DNA of 64,000 nt from an uncultured Faecalibacterium sp. (GCA_934525845.1 CAKSZS010000005.1:58456-122455); one strand, 5' to 3'; positions 39,769-48,386 are shown, counted from the first letter of the stretch. Translations and numbers: made by a program. The notes: generated by a model from the letters alone, not told the origin.

Positions 39769-40428
39769 ATGATGAAAACCATCCTGGTCGTTGTGCTCAC
39801 CGCCTTGCAGGCGTATCTGCTGGGCAGTGTGGACACCGGCATCCTCATCAGCAAGTTCGTCTACCATGACGATGTGCGCAGCCATGGCAGCGGTGCGGCC
39901 GGTATGACCAACATGCTGCGCACCTTCGGCAAAAAGGCCGCTGCCATGACCGCACTGGGCGATGTGCTCAAGGGCGTTGCGGCCGTGTGCATTGGCCGCT
40001 GGCTGTTCCGGCAGCTGCCGCCGGACACCGTTGTGTCCGCCTATCTGGGTGCGTACCTGGCCGCGATCCTGGCCGTGATCGGCCACCTGAAGCCGCTGTA
40101 TTTCGGCTTCAAGGGCGGCAAGGGCGTGCTGGTGGCAGGCGGTGCCATTCTGGCCATCCAGCCGGTGCTGCTGCCGTTCCTGGCGGCCATCTTCCTGCTC
40201 TGCCTGGTGCCCACCGGCATGGTGTCGCTGGGCAGTGTGACCATGGCCGCGGCCTACCCGCTGCTGACCGTGGCCTACTGCATCCTGCACGGCTATGCGA
40301 CGTCGGACGTGCTGGTCTGCGCCATCGGCTCCGGCATCATGGCGGGCATGGTCATCTATATGCACCGTGCCAACATCCAGCGCATCAAGGAAGGCAAGGA
40401 GTACCGCTTCGGCCATCACAGCAAGTAA
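39769..40428 (+). CDS. plsY: Acyl-phosphate glycerol-3-phosphate acyltransferase PlsY
   Basis: This 219-residue, multi-helix membrane enzyme has the three PlsY motifs: GSVDTGILISK with GSGAAGMTN, GDVLKGVAAV, and GHLKPLYFGFKGGKGVLVAGG. It transfers acyl from acyl-phosphate to glycerol-3-phosphate, the first step of phospholipid synthesis. It follows der by 29 bases after AAAGGAGG. It ends at a terminator, so der-plsY is an operon. A second ATG is adjacent (39772). Confidence 0.94.
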   Translation: MMKTILVVVLTALQAYLLGSVDTGILISKFVYHDDVRSHGSGAAGMTNMLRTFGKKAAAMTALGDVLKGVAAVCIGRWLFRQLPPDTVVSAYLGAYLAAILAVIGHLKPLYFGFKGGKGVLVAGGAILAIQPVLLPFLAAIFLLCLVPTGMVSLGSVTMAAAYPLLTVAYCILHGYATSDVLVCAIGSGIMAGMVIYMHRANIQRIKEGKEYRFGHHSK

Positions 40429-40437
40429 CCAAACAAG

Positions 40438-40487
40438 AAAAAGCTCTGCGAACCTGTCCGTCACGACGGGGCCGCAGAGCTTTTTTG
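40438..40487 (+). terminator. Terminator after der-plsY
   Basis: AAAAAGCTCTGCG pairs with CGCAGAGCTTTTT, with an inner CCGTCACGACGG arm and a T6 tail. Confidence 0.9.
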
Positions 40488-40505
40488 CTGTTAAGGAAAC
40501 GAACC

Positions 40506-40677
40506 CGTTCCGTCACAGCTTGCGCTGTGCCAGCTCTCTCGGGAGGGAGAGCTTTATACGATGGAAGCCGTAAACTTGTTTCTTCTCGTCTCAGAAGGAG
40601 GGCATTTTGGAACACTGTAAAAAAGCTCCCCCTTCGGGGGAGCTGGCTACGAATGCAATGAGCAGACTGAGAGGGTC
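40506..40677. repeat. Family B palindromic repeats, double copy
   Basis: Unit 1: CGTTCCGTCACAGCTTGCGCTGTGCC then AGCTCTCTCGGGAGGGAGAGCT. Unit 2 (from 40621): AGCTCCCCCTTCGGGGGAGCTGG, ending AGACTGAGAGGG. They separate plsY from the convergent PsiE-like gene. Confidence 0.8.
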
Positions 40678-41263
40678 AATTTTTTACTTCCAGTTCGAAC
40701 GATGCATCGTCGTCCTCTTCCTCCTCGGTGGGAATGGCCTCAGCCACTTCCTGCTGGATCCGTTTTTTCAGAGAAGCAAGCCGTTCTTCGGCGGAGATGC
40801 CGCTTTGCTTGGGCGACAGGTCCGGCGCGGGGTGGCCGTCCGGCAGGTGTGCGCCAAAGGCCGGGACAAAGAAGAACTTGCGCACGATGAAGATCAGCGC
40901 AATGGCACCCACGCTGAGCAGGTTTTCCAGCGCAGAGTCATGCCCCACCACCAGATGGCGGGCAATGGCGTACAGCAGCACTTCCAGGCTGCTGCCGGGG
41001 CTGTGCTTGGCCAGCATCTTGATGAACTCGATGCCGATCACAATGTCCAGACTGCGTTCCAGGAAGGTGCGGATCTCCACTTCGTTGCCATCGAACAGCA
41101 GGCCGGGCATCCATTTGATGAGCGGCACGGCGCTGAGCAGCAGACCAATGAGCACCAACCCGGACAGCAAAATTTCCAGCAGGCTGGATGCCTGAATGAT
41201 GCGATTGCGCAATTCGGTGCGCCAGTGGCTTTCCACATGGTGGACAGGGTGCTCGTGCTCCAT
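40676..41263 (-). CDS. PsiE-like membrane protein
   Basis: A 195-residue protein with four predicted membrane helices (about residues 27-48, 72-90, 95-112 and 115-135). It resembles the phosphate-starvation-inducible PsiE family, especially in RTFLERSLDIVIGIEFIKMLA. The C-terminal 60 residues are soluble and end in a very acidic stretch (EEEEDDDASFELE). Function is unknown. The neighbour is a PstS-like phosphate-binding protein, which hints at a shared link to phosphate, but it has its own strong promoter. Confidence 0.75.
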   Translation of the reverse strand: MEHEHPVHHVESHWRTELRNRIIQASSLLEILLSGLVLIGLLLSAVPLIKWMPGLLFDGNEVEIRTFLERSLDIVIGIEFIKMLAKHSPGSSLEVLLYAIARHLVVGHDSALENLLSVGAIALIFIVRKFFFVPAFGAHLPDGHPAPDLSPKQSGISAEERLASLKKRIQQEVAEAIPTEEEEDDDASFELEVKN

Positions 41264-41319
41264 GATGAGTCCTTCCTTTCAGCAATCTGCTCTAAAAAAT
41301 TCGACGAAGAGTTTTCTTT

Positions 41320-41348
41320 ATTGTAGCAGAAGGCTGGAAGGGTGTCAA
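41320..41348 (-). promoter_or_regulatory. Promoter of the PsiE-like gene
   Basis: On the minus strand TTGACA (41343-41348), a 17 bp spacer, then TACAAT (41320-41325). Confidence 0.88.
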
Positions 41349-41388
41349 TTCAGGACAGACGATTGCAGAAAAATGTTTGAAAAGGCGA

Positions 41389-42384
41389 TCAGCCGGCTGC
41401 AGTCTCGTCACGGTGGGCGGGCACATACCCGGCTTTGCGGATGCACTGGAGGCCGGCATCGGTATCCAGCCAGTCATACAGCCGGCGCTCGGGGCTGTCG
41501 GCTGCGGCGTCCGGGTGGATGACTGCGTAGAAATCGTTGCACAGCGGATAGCTGCCGTCGGCCAGGGTGTCGTTGCTGGGCATCACGCCGTCCACGCTCA
41601 GCAGCCGCAGGCCGGGCTGAGAGTACATCTGGTCGATGTAGTAATACACCGAGAAGCCAATGGCGTTGGCTGTGTTGTTGTAGGCGGCAAGGCTGTCCAC
41701 CAGCTCGCCCATGGCGGTGGGGGCCAGCTCGGTGGGCGGGTCCATCAGTTCGCCGTCCTGGATCAGCAGCTTTTTGAACAGGGTCTGGCTGCCGGAATCC
41801 GCCCGGCGCTGGAAAGCCACGATGTCCAGGTCCTTGCCGCCGACCTCTTTCCAGTTGGTGATCTTGCCGGCGTAGATGTCCTTCAGCTGCTGCTGGGTCA
41901 GGTTGGTCACGGGGTTATCCTCGTTCACAATGAACACCAGCGCGTCCACGCCAATGGCCTTTTGTTCCAGTTGCACGTTGGCTTCTTCCAGTTCTTCTTT
42001 CACACTGTCCGGGGCCTCGTACACCACCAGCATCCTGGCGGTGGATTCCTCATCCGGGTACAGGCCGAAGCTCTCCCACGCATAGGCGGTGGTGGAGACC
42101 GAGGTGGCGCTTTGCGCGGCTTCCAGGTCGATGCCGGTGGTATCGGCCATCATCTGGGCCATCAGCGGGATGCAGGCGGTGCTGCCGTCCAGCTTGGGGA
42201 AGTCCTCCGGGGTGAACAGGACCGTGGACGGCAGCTCACTGACCGAGGAAGCCGGGGGTTCCGGGGTGGCGGAAGCAGAAGAGGCGGGCTCACTGCTGCC
42301 CGTGCAGGCGGTGAGGATGCCGGCGGCAGAGCAGGCGGCCAGGCCCAGCAGAAAACTGCGGCGGGAAATTTTTGCGTTTTTCAT
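41389..42384 (-). CDS. PstS-like substrate-binding lipoprotein
   Basis: A 331-residue exported protein with a twin-arginine-like start (SRRSFLLGLAACSAAG) and a lipobox ending LTAC, so it is a lipoprotein. The mature domain resembles phosphate-binding proteins of the PstS superfamily (VDALVFIVNEDNPVTNLTQQQLKDIYAGKI, FQRRADSGSQTLF). No permease or ATPase genes are adjacent, so it may serve a distant Pst system or act as a sensor. It starts 20 bases after the next lipoprotein gene upstream and is in its operon. Confidence 0.85.
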   Translation of the reverse strand: MKNAKISRRSFLLGLAACSAAGILTACTGSSEPASSASATPEPPASSVSELPSTVLFTPEDFPKLDGSTACIPLMAQMMADTTGIDLEAAQSATSVSTTAYAWESFGLYPDEESTARMLVVYEAPDSVKEELEEANVQLEQKAIGVDALVFIVNEDNPVTNLTQQQLKDIYAGKITNWKEVGGKDLDIVAFQRRADSGSQTLFKKLLIQDGELMDPPTELAPTAMGELVDSLAAYNNTANAIGFSVYYYIDQMYSQPGLRLLSVDGVMPSNDTLADGSYPLCNDFYAVIHPDAAADSPERRLYDWLDTDAGLQCIRKAGYVPAHRDETAAG

Positions 42385-42404
42385 AAAGGAAGCCTCCTTT
42401 TATC

Positions 42405-44021
42405 TCAATAGCCCAGTTCGTCGTCGTCATTGACGGAAGAGAAGATGCTCCGGCAGTAAAGCCAGTTGCCGTCGGTGTCCATCCAGCCGTAGTAGAAGCC
42501 GCGCCGTGCCACGAACACATGGTCCGGCAGGGCGTTCGGGCTGTTGGAGTAGTAGCTGTAGCAGCTGCCAAGGCCGGAAAGCACCACGTTGCCGGCTTCG
42601 TCCAGCACATCGCACAGCGAGCCGCTGCTGCTGAGTTTGTCGGAGGTGCCGTAATACAGCGGCCTGCCGTTGGCATCGGTGGTGAGGTAGCCCAGATAAT
42701 TGTAGGTCTCATTCAGGCTGCTCAGGTCGGAGACGAGGCCCTCGGGGCCATAGACACGGGTGGAGGTGACATCGTAGCTGTCGTTGTTCCGCAGCTCCAG
42801 CCAGACATAGCCGTTGCCTGCGTTGTCCATCATGACGGACTGCTGGCCTTCCACCGGTTCCACGGCGGTGTCGGTGATGAGTTTGCCGGTGTCGGTGTCA
42901 TAGACTTTCAGGCTGTCGTTTTTGGCGTAGAGGGCAATGGTATTGTCCGTGACACTGCAGGCGTACAGCGGCGTCACTTCGCCGGTCTCAAGGTCGTGCA
43001 GGTCATAGCCGTAGTCGCCGTTCGTGCGCCAGGTGACCACATACCCCGGGAAGAAATAGCTGGGCAGGTCGTCAAAGGCGCCGATGATGCCGCGGTCCTC
43101 GGTGGTCATGTCCCGCAGTTCATAGCGGCCGTCCGCTGTGGCAAAGCAGGCCATGTCGCTGCCGCAGGTCTGGGCAAAGCCCGCAAAGCGCTCGCCAGTG
43201 GCCGGGTTATAGAGCGTTTGCTCCACCGGCTCGCCGTCGGCGTGATAGGTGTCCAGTTCCACCCAGTCGCTCAGGCTGTCGCCGGCGTAAGAAAGGCTCG
43301 TGGCCGTGGTGCTGTCGGCCCGGTAGAGCTCTGTGCCGTCCTTTGCGAGGATGACGACCCAGCTGTGGAGGGAGGTATCGTCGTCCCATGCGTCATCGGC
43401 AAGGCCCTCCGGGCGGGCGTAGCAGGTGTAAACAAGGGCATCGCTGTACACGCTGCAGCGGTAAGCGCCCTCCGGCACCGGCAGACTCTCGCCGGTGGCA
43501 AGGTCGATGACCTGGCAGGTGCCGCCGCCCCAATAGTAGTCCCAGTATTCGCCGTTGACAAGGCTGCTCTCCTGCAGCACCAGCAGGCCGTTCTGCAGCG
43601 TGGCGCTCTGCTCGCCGTCAAAGGACAGGACCTCGGCCCCCGTTTTGTCGTAGAGGGCACTGCGGCGTCCGCCCCGGCCTGTGGGGTCCGACCAGCTGCG
43701 GAACCAGTAGTTCGTCTCGCCGGTGACCGTATCCTGCAGAAGGGTCACGTTTTCACTGCGGGCGGACTGGTACAGCACCTGACTGCCGCAGAGGATGGTC
43801 GTCAGATTGCCGGCATTGTCGTAGCCGTAAAGCATCCGCAGCCTGCCGTCGTCCAGCCGGGAAGCATCGTACAGCGGTTTGCCGCTTGCATCGGTGGGCA
43901 CGGAAGCTGCCGACGCCGGTTTGCTGGAAGCAGGCGGCAGCACCGCACAGCTGCAGCCCAGTGCAAGGCTCAGGGTCACGCACAGGGCAGCGCAGCCCAG
44001 GCGGGGAGAGAGTCGCTTCAT
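42405..44021 (-). CDS. Large exported (probable lipo)protein of unknown function
   Basis: A 538-residue protein with a signal sequence (LGCAALCVTLSLALG) followed by CSC near residue 23, a probable lipid-attachment site though the lipobox is not ideal. The mature part consists of many short repeats of beta-strand type, such as LYDKTGAEVL, VYDTDTGKLI and YYGWMDTDGNWLY, reminiscent of WG/beta-propeller-like modules. ATG 44021 follows AAAGGAG. It forms an operon with the PstS-like gene. I do not recognise a specific function. Confidence 0.7.
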   Translation of the reverse strand: MKRLSPRLGCAALCVTLSLALGCSCAVLPPASSKPASAASVPTDASGKPLYDASRLDDGRLRMLYGYDNAGNLTTILCGSQVLYQSARSENVTLLQDTVTGETNYWFRSWSDPTGRGGRRSALYDKTGAEVLSFDGEQSATLQNGLLVLQESSLVNGEYWDYYWGGGTCQVIDLATGESLPVPEGAYRCSVYSDALVYTCYARPEGLADDAWDDDTSLHSWVVILAKDGTELYRADSTTATSLSYAGDSLSDWVELDTYHADGEPVEQTLYNPATGERFAGFAQTCGSDMACFATADGRYELRDMTTEDRGIIGAFDDLPSYFFPGYVVTWRTNGDYGYDLHDLETGEVTPLYACSVTDNTIALYAKNDSLKVYDTDTGKLITDTAVEPVEGQQSVMMDNAGNGYVWLELRNNDSYDVTSTRVYGPEGLVSDLSSLNETYNYLGYLTTDANGRPLYYGTSDKLSSSGSLCDVLDEAGNVVLSGLGSCYSYYSNSPNALPDHVFVARRGFYYGWMDTDGNWLYCRSIFSSVNDDDELGY

Positions 44022-44125
44022 AAGATCCACTCCTTTGCCAATCCAAAACACAAATAGAAACTTGAATCATACAAGTTGGAACGAAAATGCACGACGGGGA
44101 AAAATTCCCGTTCAATCAGAATACG

Positions 44126-44166
44126 AAACAGCCGCGCTTTCCATTGCAGAAAACACGGCTGTTTTG
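44126..44166 (-). terminator. Terminator after the second MATE gene
   Basis: AAACAGCCG pairs with CGGCTGTTT around a 22-base loop; on the minus strand it is followed by TTCGTATTCT. It may act in both directions. Confidence 0.65.
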
Positions 44167-44190
44167 GTTACAGTTTGATGACAACGAAAT

Positions 44191-45567
44191 TTAATCTGCC
44201 GGTTCGGCTCCGTCCGGCATCCGGCCCAGCTGGTGCAGGAATGCGATCAGGAAGGGCAGCGAGATGAGGAAGGTGAGCACATCCGCGATGGGCTGGCACA
44301 GCTCGATGCCCACAAGACCCAGCACCCGGGGCAGGGTGAGGATCAGCGGGATGAAGCACACGCCCTGTCGGCAGCAGGCCAGGAAGGTGGCGCGTCCGGC
44401 TTTGCCTACGCTCTGGAAGGTCATGTTGGCCACTACGATGACCGGCTGCAGGAAGATGGCCAGACACTGGTAGTGGAACGCAGGCAGCGCCACGGCGGTG
44501 ACCTCCGGGTCATCGCGGAACAGCCGGATCAGCGCTTCGCCATTGGTCCAGCAGAGCGCCACCAGGACCGTCAGCAGGCAGAATGCGGCTCCCATGGTGA
44601 ACAACGCTGCCTGCCGCACCCGGCGGTATTTGCGGGCACCATAGTTGAACGCTGCCACCGGCTGAAGCCCCTGTCCGACGCCAATGGCCACCGAGATGAT
44701 GAACATGAAAATGCGGGACACGATGCTCATGCCGGCCACGGCGGCGTCTCCGTAGCCGCGGGCGGCGATGTTCAGCAGCATCCCGCCGATGCTGTTCAGG
44801 CCCTGACGGCCAAAGCTGGGGGCGCCGCCGGCCAGAATGATGCCGAACTCCCGCGCCTCGCGAGTCACAGCCGTGATGCGGAACTGACTGACCGTCTTGC
44901 CCCGCAGGAACATGGACAGCAGGATGAAAAAACTGATGGTCTGGCTCAGGGCCGTGGCGATGCCAGCCCCGGCGGTGCCCAGGCCAAAGCCGAACATGAA
45001 CACCGGGTCCAGCACGATGTTCAGCACGCCGCCGGTGACCAGACCGATCATGGCAAAGCTGGCCTTGCCCTCATAACGCAGGATGTTGTTCATGACCAGG
45101 CTGGAGATCATCAGCGGGGCCGCAATGAGGATGGGCCGCGCGTAGGCGCAGGCGTGGGGCAGAATGGTCTCGGTGCTGCCCAGCAGCATCATGAAGCCGG
45201 GCAGGGTGGAAAGCCCCACCACGGCCAGCACCACGCCGAACAGCAGCGCGGTGAAAAAGCTGGTGGAAGCAAACCGGGTGGCGGCATCGGTGTTGCGGCT
45301 GCCCAGACTGCGGCTGATCACGGTTCCGGCACCGTGGCCCAGCATGAAGCCCAGCGCCTGAATGATGGCCATCAGGCTGGACACCACGCCCACCGCGCCG
45401 GACGCGCTGGTGGAGATCTGGCCCACAAAAAAGGTGTCGGCCAGGTTGTAGATGCTGGTGATGAGCATACTTAAAATGGTGGGTGCGGCCAGCCCGAGGA
45501 TCAGCTTTGGGATGGGTGTCTCGGTCATTTTCTTGTACTGCTGAATGTTGAGTTCGTCCGAAGACAT
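44191..45567 (-). CDS. MATE family efflux transporter
   Basis: A 458-residue, 12-helix transporter with the MatE openings LILGLAAPTILSMLITSIYNLADTFFVG and, in the second half, GGAPSFGRQGLNSIGGMLLN. It is more like the NorM/DinF-type branch and only distantly similar to the MATE at 19903. Substrate unknown. ATG 45567 lies after AGGAGG. It stands alone; AGTATA at 45661-45666 (TATACT on the minus strand) is a possible -10. Confidence 0.92.
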   Translation of the reverse strand: MSSDELNIQQYKKMTETPIPKLILGLAAPTILSMLITSIYNLADTFFVGQISTSASGAVGVVSSLMAIIQALGFMLGHGAGTVISRSLGSRNTDAATRFASTSFFTALLFGVVLAVVGLSTLPGFMMLLGSTETILPHACAYARPILIAAPLMISSLVMNNILRYEGKASFAMIGLVTGGVLNIVLDPVFMFGFGLGTAGAGIATALSQTISFFILLSMFLRGKTVSQFRITAVTREAREFGIILAGGAPSFGRQGLNSIGGMLLNIAARGYGDAAVAGMSIVSRIFMFIISVAIGVGQGLQPVAAFNYGARKYRRVRQAALFTMGAAFCLLTVLVALCWTNGEALIRLFRDDPEVTAVALPAFHYQCLAIFLQPVIVVANMTFQSVGKAGRATFLACCRQGVCFIPLILTLPRVLGLVGIELCQPIADVLTFLISLPFLIAFLHQLGRMPDGAEPAD

Positions 45568-45796
45568 GAAAGGACCTCCTTCTTCCATAAGGTGAGAAAA
45601 GCCGCCCTTGTGACAAGAACGGCAGATGATTTAGATGCGTGCTTTCCGGCACTGCTGTACAGTATAACGCAAATACGGCAAAAAGTCGAGGGTGTGAGCC
45701 GGGTCCAAAACGGCCTGCAAAGCGGTGCGAAGGGGCGAAAAAGGGGGCGAAAGAACCGCCGATTCTGTATGAATTGCTAAAGAAAGGTCGAATTGC

Positions 45797-45825
45797 TTGT
45801 GGAAAATCACGATATGTGGTATCAT
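45797..45825 (+). promoter_or_regulatory. Promoter of the ricin-fold/H1-tail gene
   Basis: TTGTGG (45797-45802), a 17 bp spacer ending TGG, then TATCAT (45820-45825). The rest of the gap at 45568-45796 shows only the possible -10 of the divergent MATE gene. Confidence 0.65.
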
Positions 45826-45885
45826 TTAACCGGAAGATGCTGGAAATACACACCCGGCACCCCACAGATGGAGGGAACAGATAAC

Positions 45886-46734
45886 ATGAAAACCGTAGCA
45901 CAGACCGTGATCGAAGCCGATCGCTTTTATACCATCGCTGCCCACACCGGCAACGTCATCCAGGCCGTGGAGGCCGGCAAGGACGGTGCCACCGTCCGCC
46001 TGGGCAAGTACGACCACAAGCCCGAGCAGGAGTGGGCCTTTGTCCGCGAGGGCGACGGCATTTACCGCATCCGCAACCGCGCCAACGGCAAGCTGCTGGA
46101 TCTGACCATGACCGGCACCGCCAACGGCACCTGGCTGCACCTGTGGGAAGACGTGGGCGGCACCTCTCAGATGTGGAAGGTGGAGCACACCCCGGAGGGC
46201 ACCGTGCGCCTGCGCTCTTCCTGGGCCGGCGGCAAGTGCGTGGATACTGTGGGCATGGGCGCCGAAGTGGGCGCTGTGCTGCAGATCTGGCAGGAAGTGC
46301 CCGGTGCAGACCAGCTGTGGACCATCTCGGAAGTGAAGGAACGCGCAAAGCGCGCCGCCAAAAAGGCCGAAGAACCTGCTGTGGAAGCCGCTCCGGCAGT
46401 GGAGAAGGCTGCACCCGCCGCTCCGGTGGAGGAGAAGGCAGAAGAAAAGGCTCCGGCCAAGAAGCCTGCTGCCCGCAAGCCCCGCACCACCAAGAAGGCT
46501 GCAGAAAAGGCTGCAGAGCCTGCCAAGACCGAAGAGAAGGCAGAGGCCCCGGCAGAAAAGGCCGAGAAGCCTGCAAAGCCTGCCCGCAAGACTGCCGCTA
46601 AGAAGGTTCCGGCCAAGGCAGCTGCAAAGCCCGCAGAAGCCGCCACTGCTGCAAAGGCAGAAGCGCCTGCCGCCGAGCAGCCCGCTGCGGAGAAGCCCAA
46701 GCGCACCCGCAAGACCGCGAAGAAGACGGTCTGA
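45886..46734 (+). CDS. Ricin-type beta-trefoil domain fused to a histone-H1-like tail
   Basis: A 282-residue protein with no signal peptide. Residues about 5-150 form a ricin B-like beta-trefoil with QEWAFVREGDGIYRIRNRANGKLLDL, WLHLWEDVGGTSQMWKV and VLQIWQEVPGADQLWTI, the Q-x-W repeats of the fold. Residues about 155-282 are almost only Ala, Lys, Pro and Glu (AAKKAEEPAVEAAPAVEKAA, KKPAARKPRTTKKAAEKAA, KPKRTRKTAKKTV), like eukaryotic H1 or bacterial AlgP/HctB tails. Such tails bind DNA or RNA. The combination is unusual, and the role is unknown. ATG 45886 is chosen although the ribosome binding site (GGAGGGA) is about 12 bases away. Confidence 0.8.
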   Translation: MKTVAQTVIEADRFYTIAAHTGNVIQAVEAGKDGATVRLGKYDHKPEQEWAFVREGDGIYRIRNRANGKLLDLTMTGTANGTWLHLWEDVGGTSQMWKVEHTPEGTVRLRSSWAGGKCVDTVGMGAEVGAVLQIWQEVPGADQLWTISEVKERAKRAAKKAEEPAVEAAPAVEKAAPAAPVEEKAEEKAPAKKPAARKPRTTKKAAEKAAEPAKTEEKAEAPAEKAEKPAKPARKTAAKKVPAKAAAKPAEAATAAKAEAPAAEQPAAEKPKRTRKTAKKTV

Positions 46735-46747
46735 TCGAGAACAACCA

Positions 46748-46791
46748 CAAGAGAGCCTGCTGCACAGCGTTCGTGCGGCAGGCTCTCTTTG
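46748..46791. terminator. Bidirectional terminator
   Basis: AAGAGAGCCTGC and GCAC pair with GTGC and GCAGGCTCTCTT. It lies between the convergent ricin-fold gene and the Crp/Fnr gene. Confidence 0.9.
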
Positions 46792-46792
46792 C

Positions 46793-47437
46793 TTATTCGG
46801 GCAGCTGGTTGAGGATGAAGTGATTCTTCTCAAATTGCAGCAGACCCTCGTCCCGCATCCTGCACAGCTCCTTGGAGAGGGCACTGCGGTCCAGATTGAG
46901 GTAGTCCGCCAGCTGCTGGCGGTTGAACGGAATGTCAAATTCCAGCCGCCCGCAGGCGGCGGTCTGCGCGGAAAAATAGGTCAGCAGACGCCCGCGCACC
47001 GTCTTGGGCGTAGTGCAGAAAATGCGTTGGGAAAGGCTCAGATTCTTCCGCATGGAGACCGCCAGCAGGTTGTGCAGCAGCTTGTCCTGCCCGGCGGAGC
47101 TGCCACCGGAAAACGCCGCCGCGTTCACAAACAGCACCTCGCAGTCTTCTGCCGCCACGGCGTCCACCAGCATGGCGTCTCCGCAGAAGGCATAGGTCTC
47201 GGCGAACACCTGCCCGGCGGGGATGCTGCTTAAAATGGTCTTGGTGCCCCACAGGTCCAGATTTTCGATGTGGACACTGCCGCGCAGCACTACACCCACT
47301 TCGTGGATGCGGCTTCCGGCGTGGAAGATGATCTCATGGCGGGAAAAGGTTTTGGTGCGCAGCTGGCCGCTCTGAGCCAGGGCGTCCCACTCGGCGGGGG
47401 TCAGCCCGCGAAAGAGCGGCGATGCAATGTTTTTCAT
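46793..47437 (-). CDS. Crp/Fnr family transcriptional regulator
   Basis: A 214-residue regulator with an N-terminal cyclic-nucleotide-type beta barrel (about 15-120) and a C-terminal winged helix (FNRQQLADYLNLDRSALSKELCRM, about 170-193). The N-terminus lacks an FNR-type cluster of cysteines. Its divergent neighbour is a ferredoxin-type protein; in many Clostridia this pair lies beside hydroxylamine reductase and responds to nitrosative or redox stress. A 21 bp palindrome lies in the shared intergenic region, a likely operator. Confidence 0.85.
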   Translation of the reverse strand: MKNIASPLFRGLTPAEWDALAQSGQLRTKTFSRHEIIFHAGSRIHEVGVVLRGSVHIENLDLWGTKTILSSIPAGQVFAETYAFCGDAMLVDAVAAEDCEVLFVNAAAFSGGSSAGQDKLLHNLLAVSMRKNLSLSQRIFCTTPKTVRGRLLTYFSAQTAACGRLEFDIPFNRQQLADYLNLDRSALSKELCRMRDEGLLQFEKNHFILNQLPE

Positions 47438-47478
47438 AAAAAAGCCTCGTTTCGTGGTTATAACAACCGAAGGAATGA

Positions 47479-47511
47479 CTTGATTATAGTATACTCAAGC
47501 CATCAACACAA
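47479..47511. promoter_or_regulatory. Divergent promoter region with Crp/Fnr-type palindrome
   Basis: CTTGA (47479-47483) and TCAAG (47495-47499) form a 21 bp inverted repeat, close to an FNR-like TTGA...TCAA site. On the minus strand TTGTGT (47506-47511), 17 bp, TATAAT (47483-47488) is a promoter for the regulator and is covered by the palindrome. On the plus strand TATACT (47490-47495) may serve the ferredoxin gene. Autoregulation is therefore likely. Confidence 0.65.
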
Positions 47512-47524
47512 GGAGGATGTTTTC

Positions 47525-48238
47525 ATGATCCGAAAAATCATTCACATAGACGAAGAAAAATGCAACGGCTGCGGGGCCTGCGTCACCGCCTGCCACGAAG
47601 GGGCCATTGGCCTGGTGAACGGCAAGGCCAGGCTGATGCGGGACGACTACTGCGACGGCTTCGGCGACTGCCTGCCCGGCTGTCCCACCGGGGCCATCAC
47701 CTTCACCGAGCGGGAAGCTGCCGCCTACGATGAGCAGGCCGTGCTGGAAAACAAGCAGAAGAAAGCCGCCGCTGCCGCCGAGAAGCCGGCATTCCACGGT
47801 TGTCCGGGCAGTGCGATGCGCCAGTTCCACCGGGAAGCCGCCCCGGCAGCGGTGTCCACGGAGGTCCCTGCATCCCAACTGGGTCAGTGGCCCTGCCAGA
47901 TCAAGCTGGTGCCGGTGAACGCACCCTACTTCGACGGGGCCAGGCTGCTCATCGCCGCCGACTGCACCGCCTACGCCTATGCAAACTTCCACCAGGAGTT
48001 CATGCGGGGCAAGATCACCCTCATCGGCTGTCCCAAGCTGGATGCCGTGGACTACAGCGAAAAGCTGACTGAAATAATCCGGAACAATGACATCCGGAGC
48101 ATCACGGTCCTGCGCATGGAAGTGCCCTGCTGCGGCGGTCTGGAACACGCGGCGGTCACGGCCCTGAAGAACAGCGGCAAGTTCATCCCGTGGCAGGTGG
48201 TCACCATCTCCACCGATGGCCGCATTCTGGAGCGGTAA
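47525..48238 (+). CDS. 4Fe-4S ferredoxin-type protein
   Basis: A 237-residue protein. Residues 1-60 hold one complete [4Fe-4S] motif (CNGCGACVTACHEGAI) and a second, altered one (CDGFGDCLPGCPTGAI). Then follow an Ala/Lys linker, a CPGSAMRQF segment, and a C-terminal domain with GCPKLD and VPCCGGLEH cysteines that could bind another cluster. It may be an electron carrier in redox or nitrosative stress, given the divergent Crp/Fnr gene. ATG 47525 follows AAGGAGGATG. Confidence 0.85.
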   Translation: MIRKIIHIDEEKCNGCGACVTACHEGAIGLVNGKARLMRDDYCDGFGDCLPGCPTGAITFTEREAAAYDEQAVLENKQKKAAAAAEKPAFHGCPGSAMRQFHREAAPAAVSTEVPASQLGQWPCQIKLVPVNAPYFDGARLLIAADCTAYAYANFHQEFMRGKITLIGCPKLDAVDYSEKLTEIIRNNDIRSITVLRMEVPCCGGLEHAAVTALKNSGKFIPWQVVTISTDGRILER

Positions 48239-48283
48239 ACTTTTGGAACGGGGAGCGGAAAGTTTTCCCGGCGGATGATCCGA

Positions 48284-48318
48284 GGGTGGGACCCTGTTGC
48301 CGTAGGCAATAGGGCGGG
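48284..48318. repeat. Short palindromic intergenic repeat, family A copy 2
   Basis: GGGTGGGACCCTGTTGCC then GGCAATAGGGCGGG, the inverse of the copy at 221-258 with one mismatch. Outer arms GGAAAGTTTTCCCG (from 48258) and CGGGAAAAGCTTTCC (to about 48357) also pair, so the element can fold into a long structure of about 115 bases (48245-48365). Confidence 0.75.
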
Positions 48319-48386
48319 AGCTGGAAGCCCCGAACGTCCGCGGGAAAAGCTTTCCGCTTCCCGGGACACCGCACTTCACAATAAGT

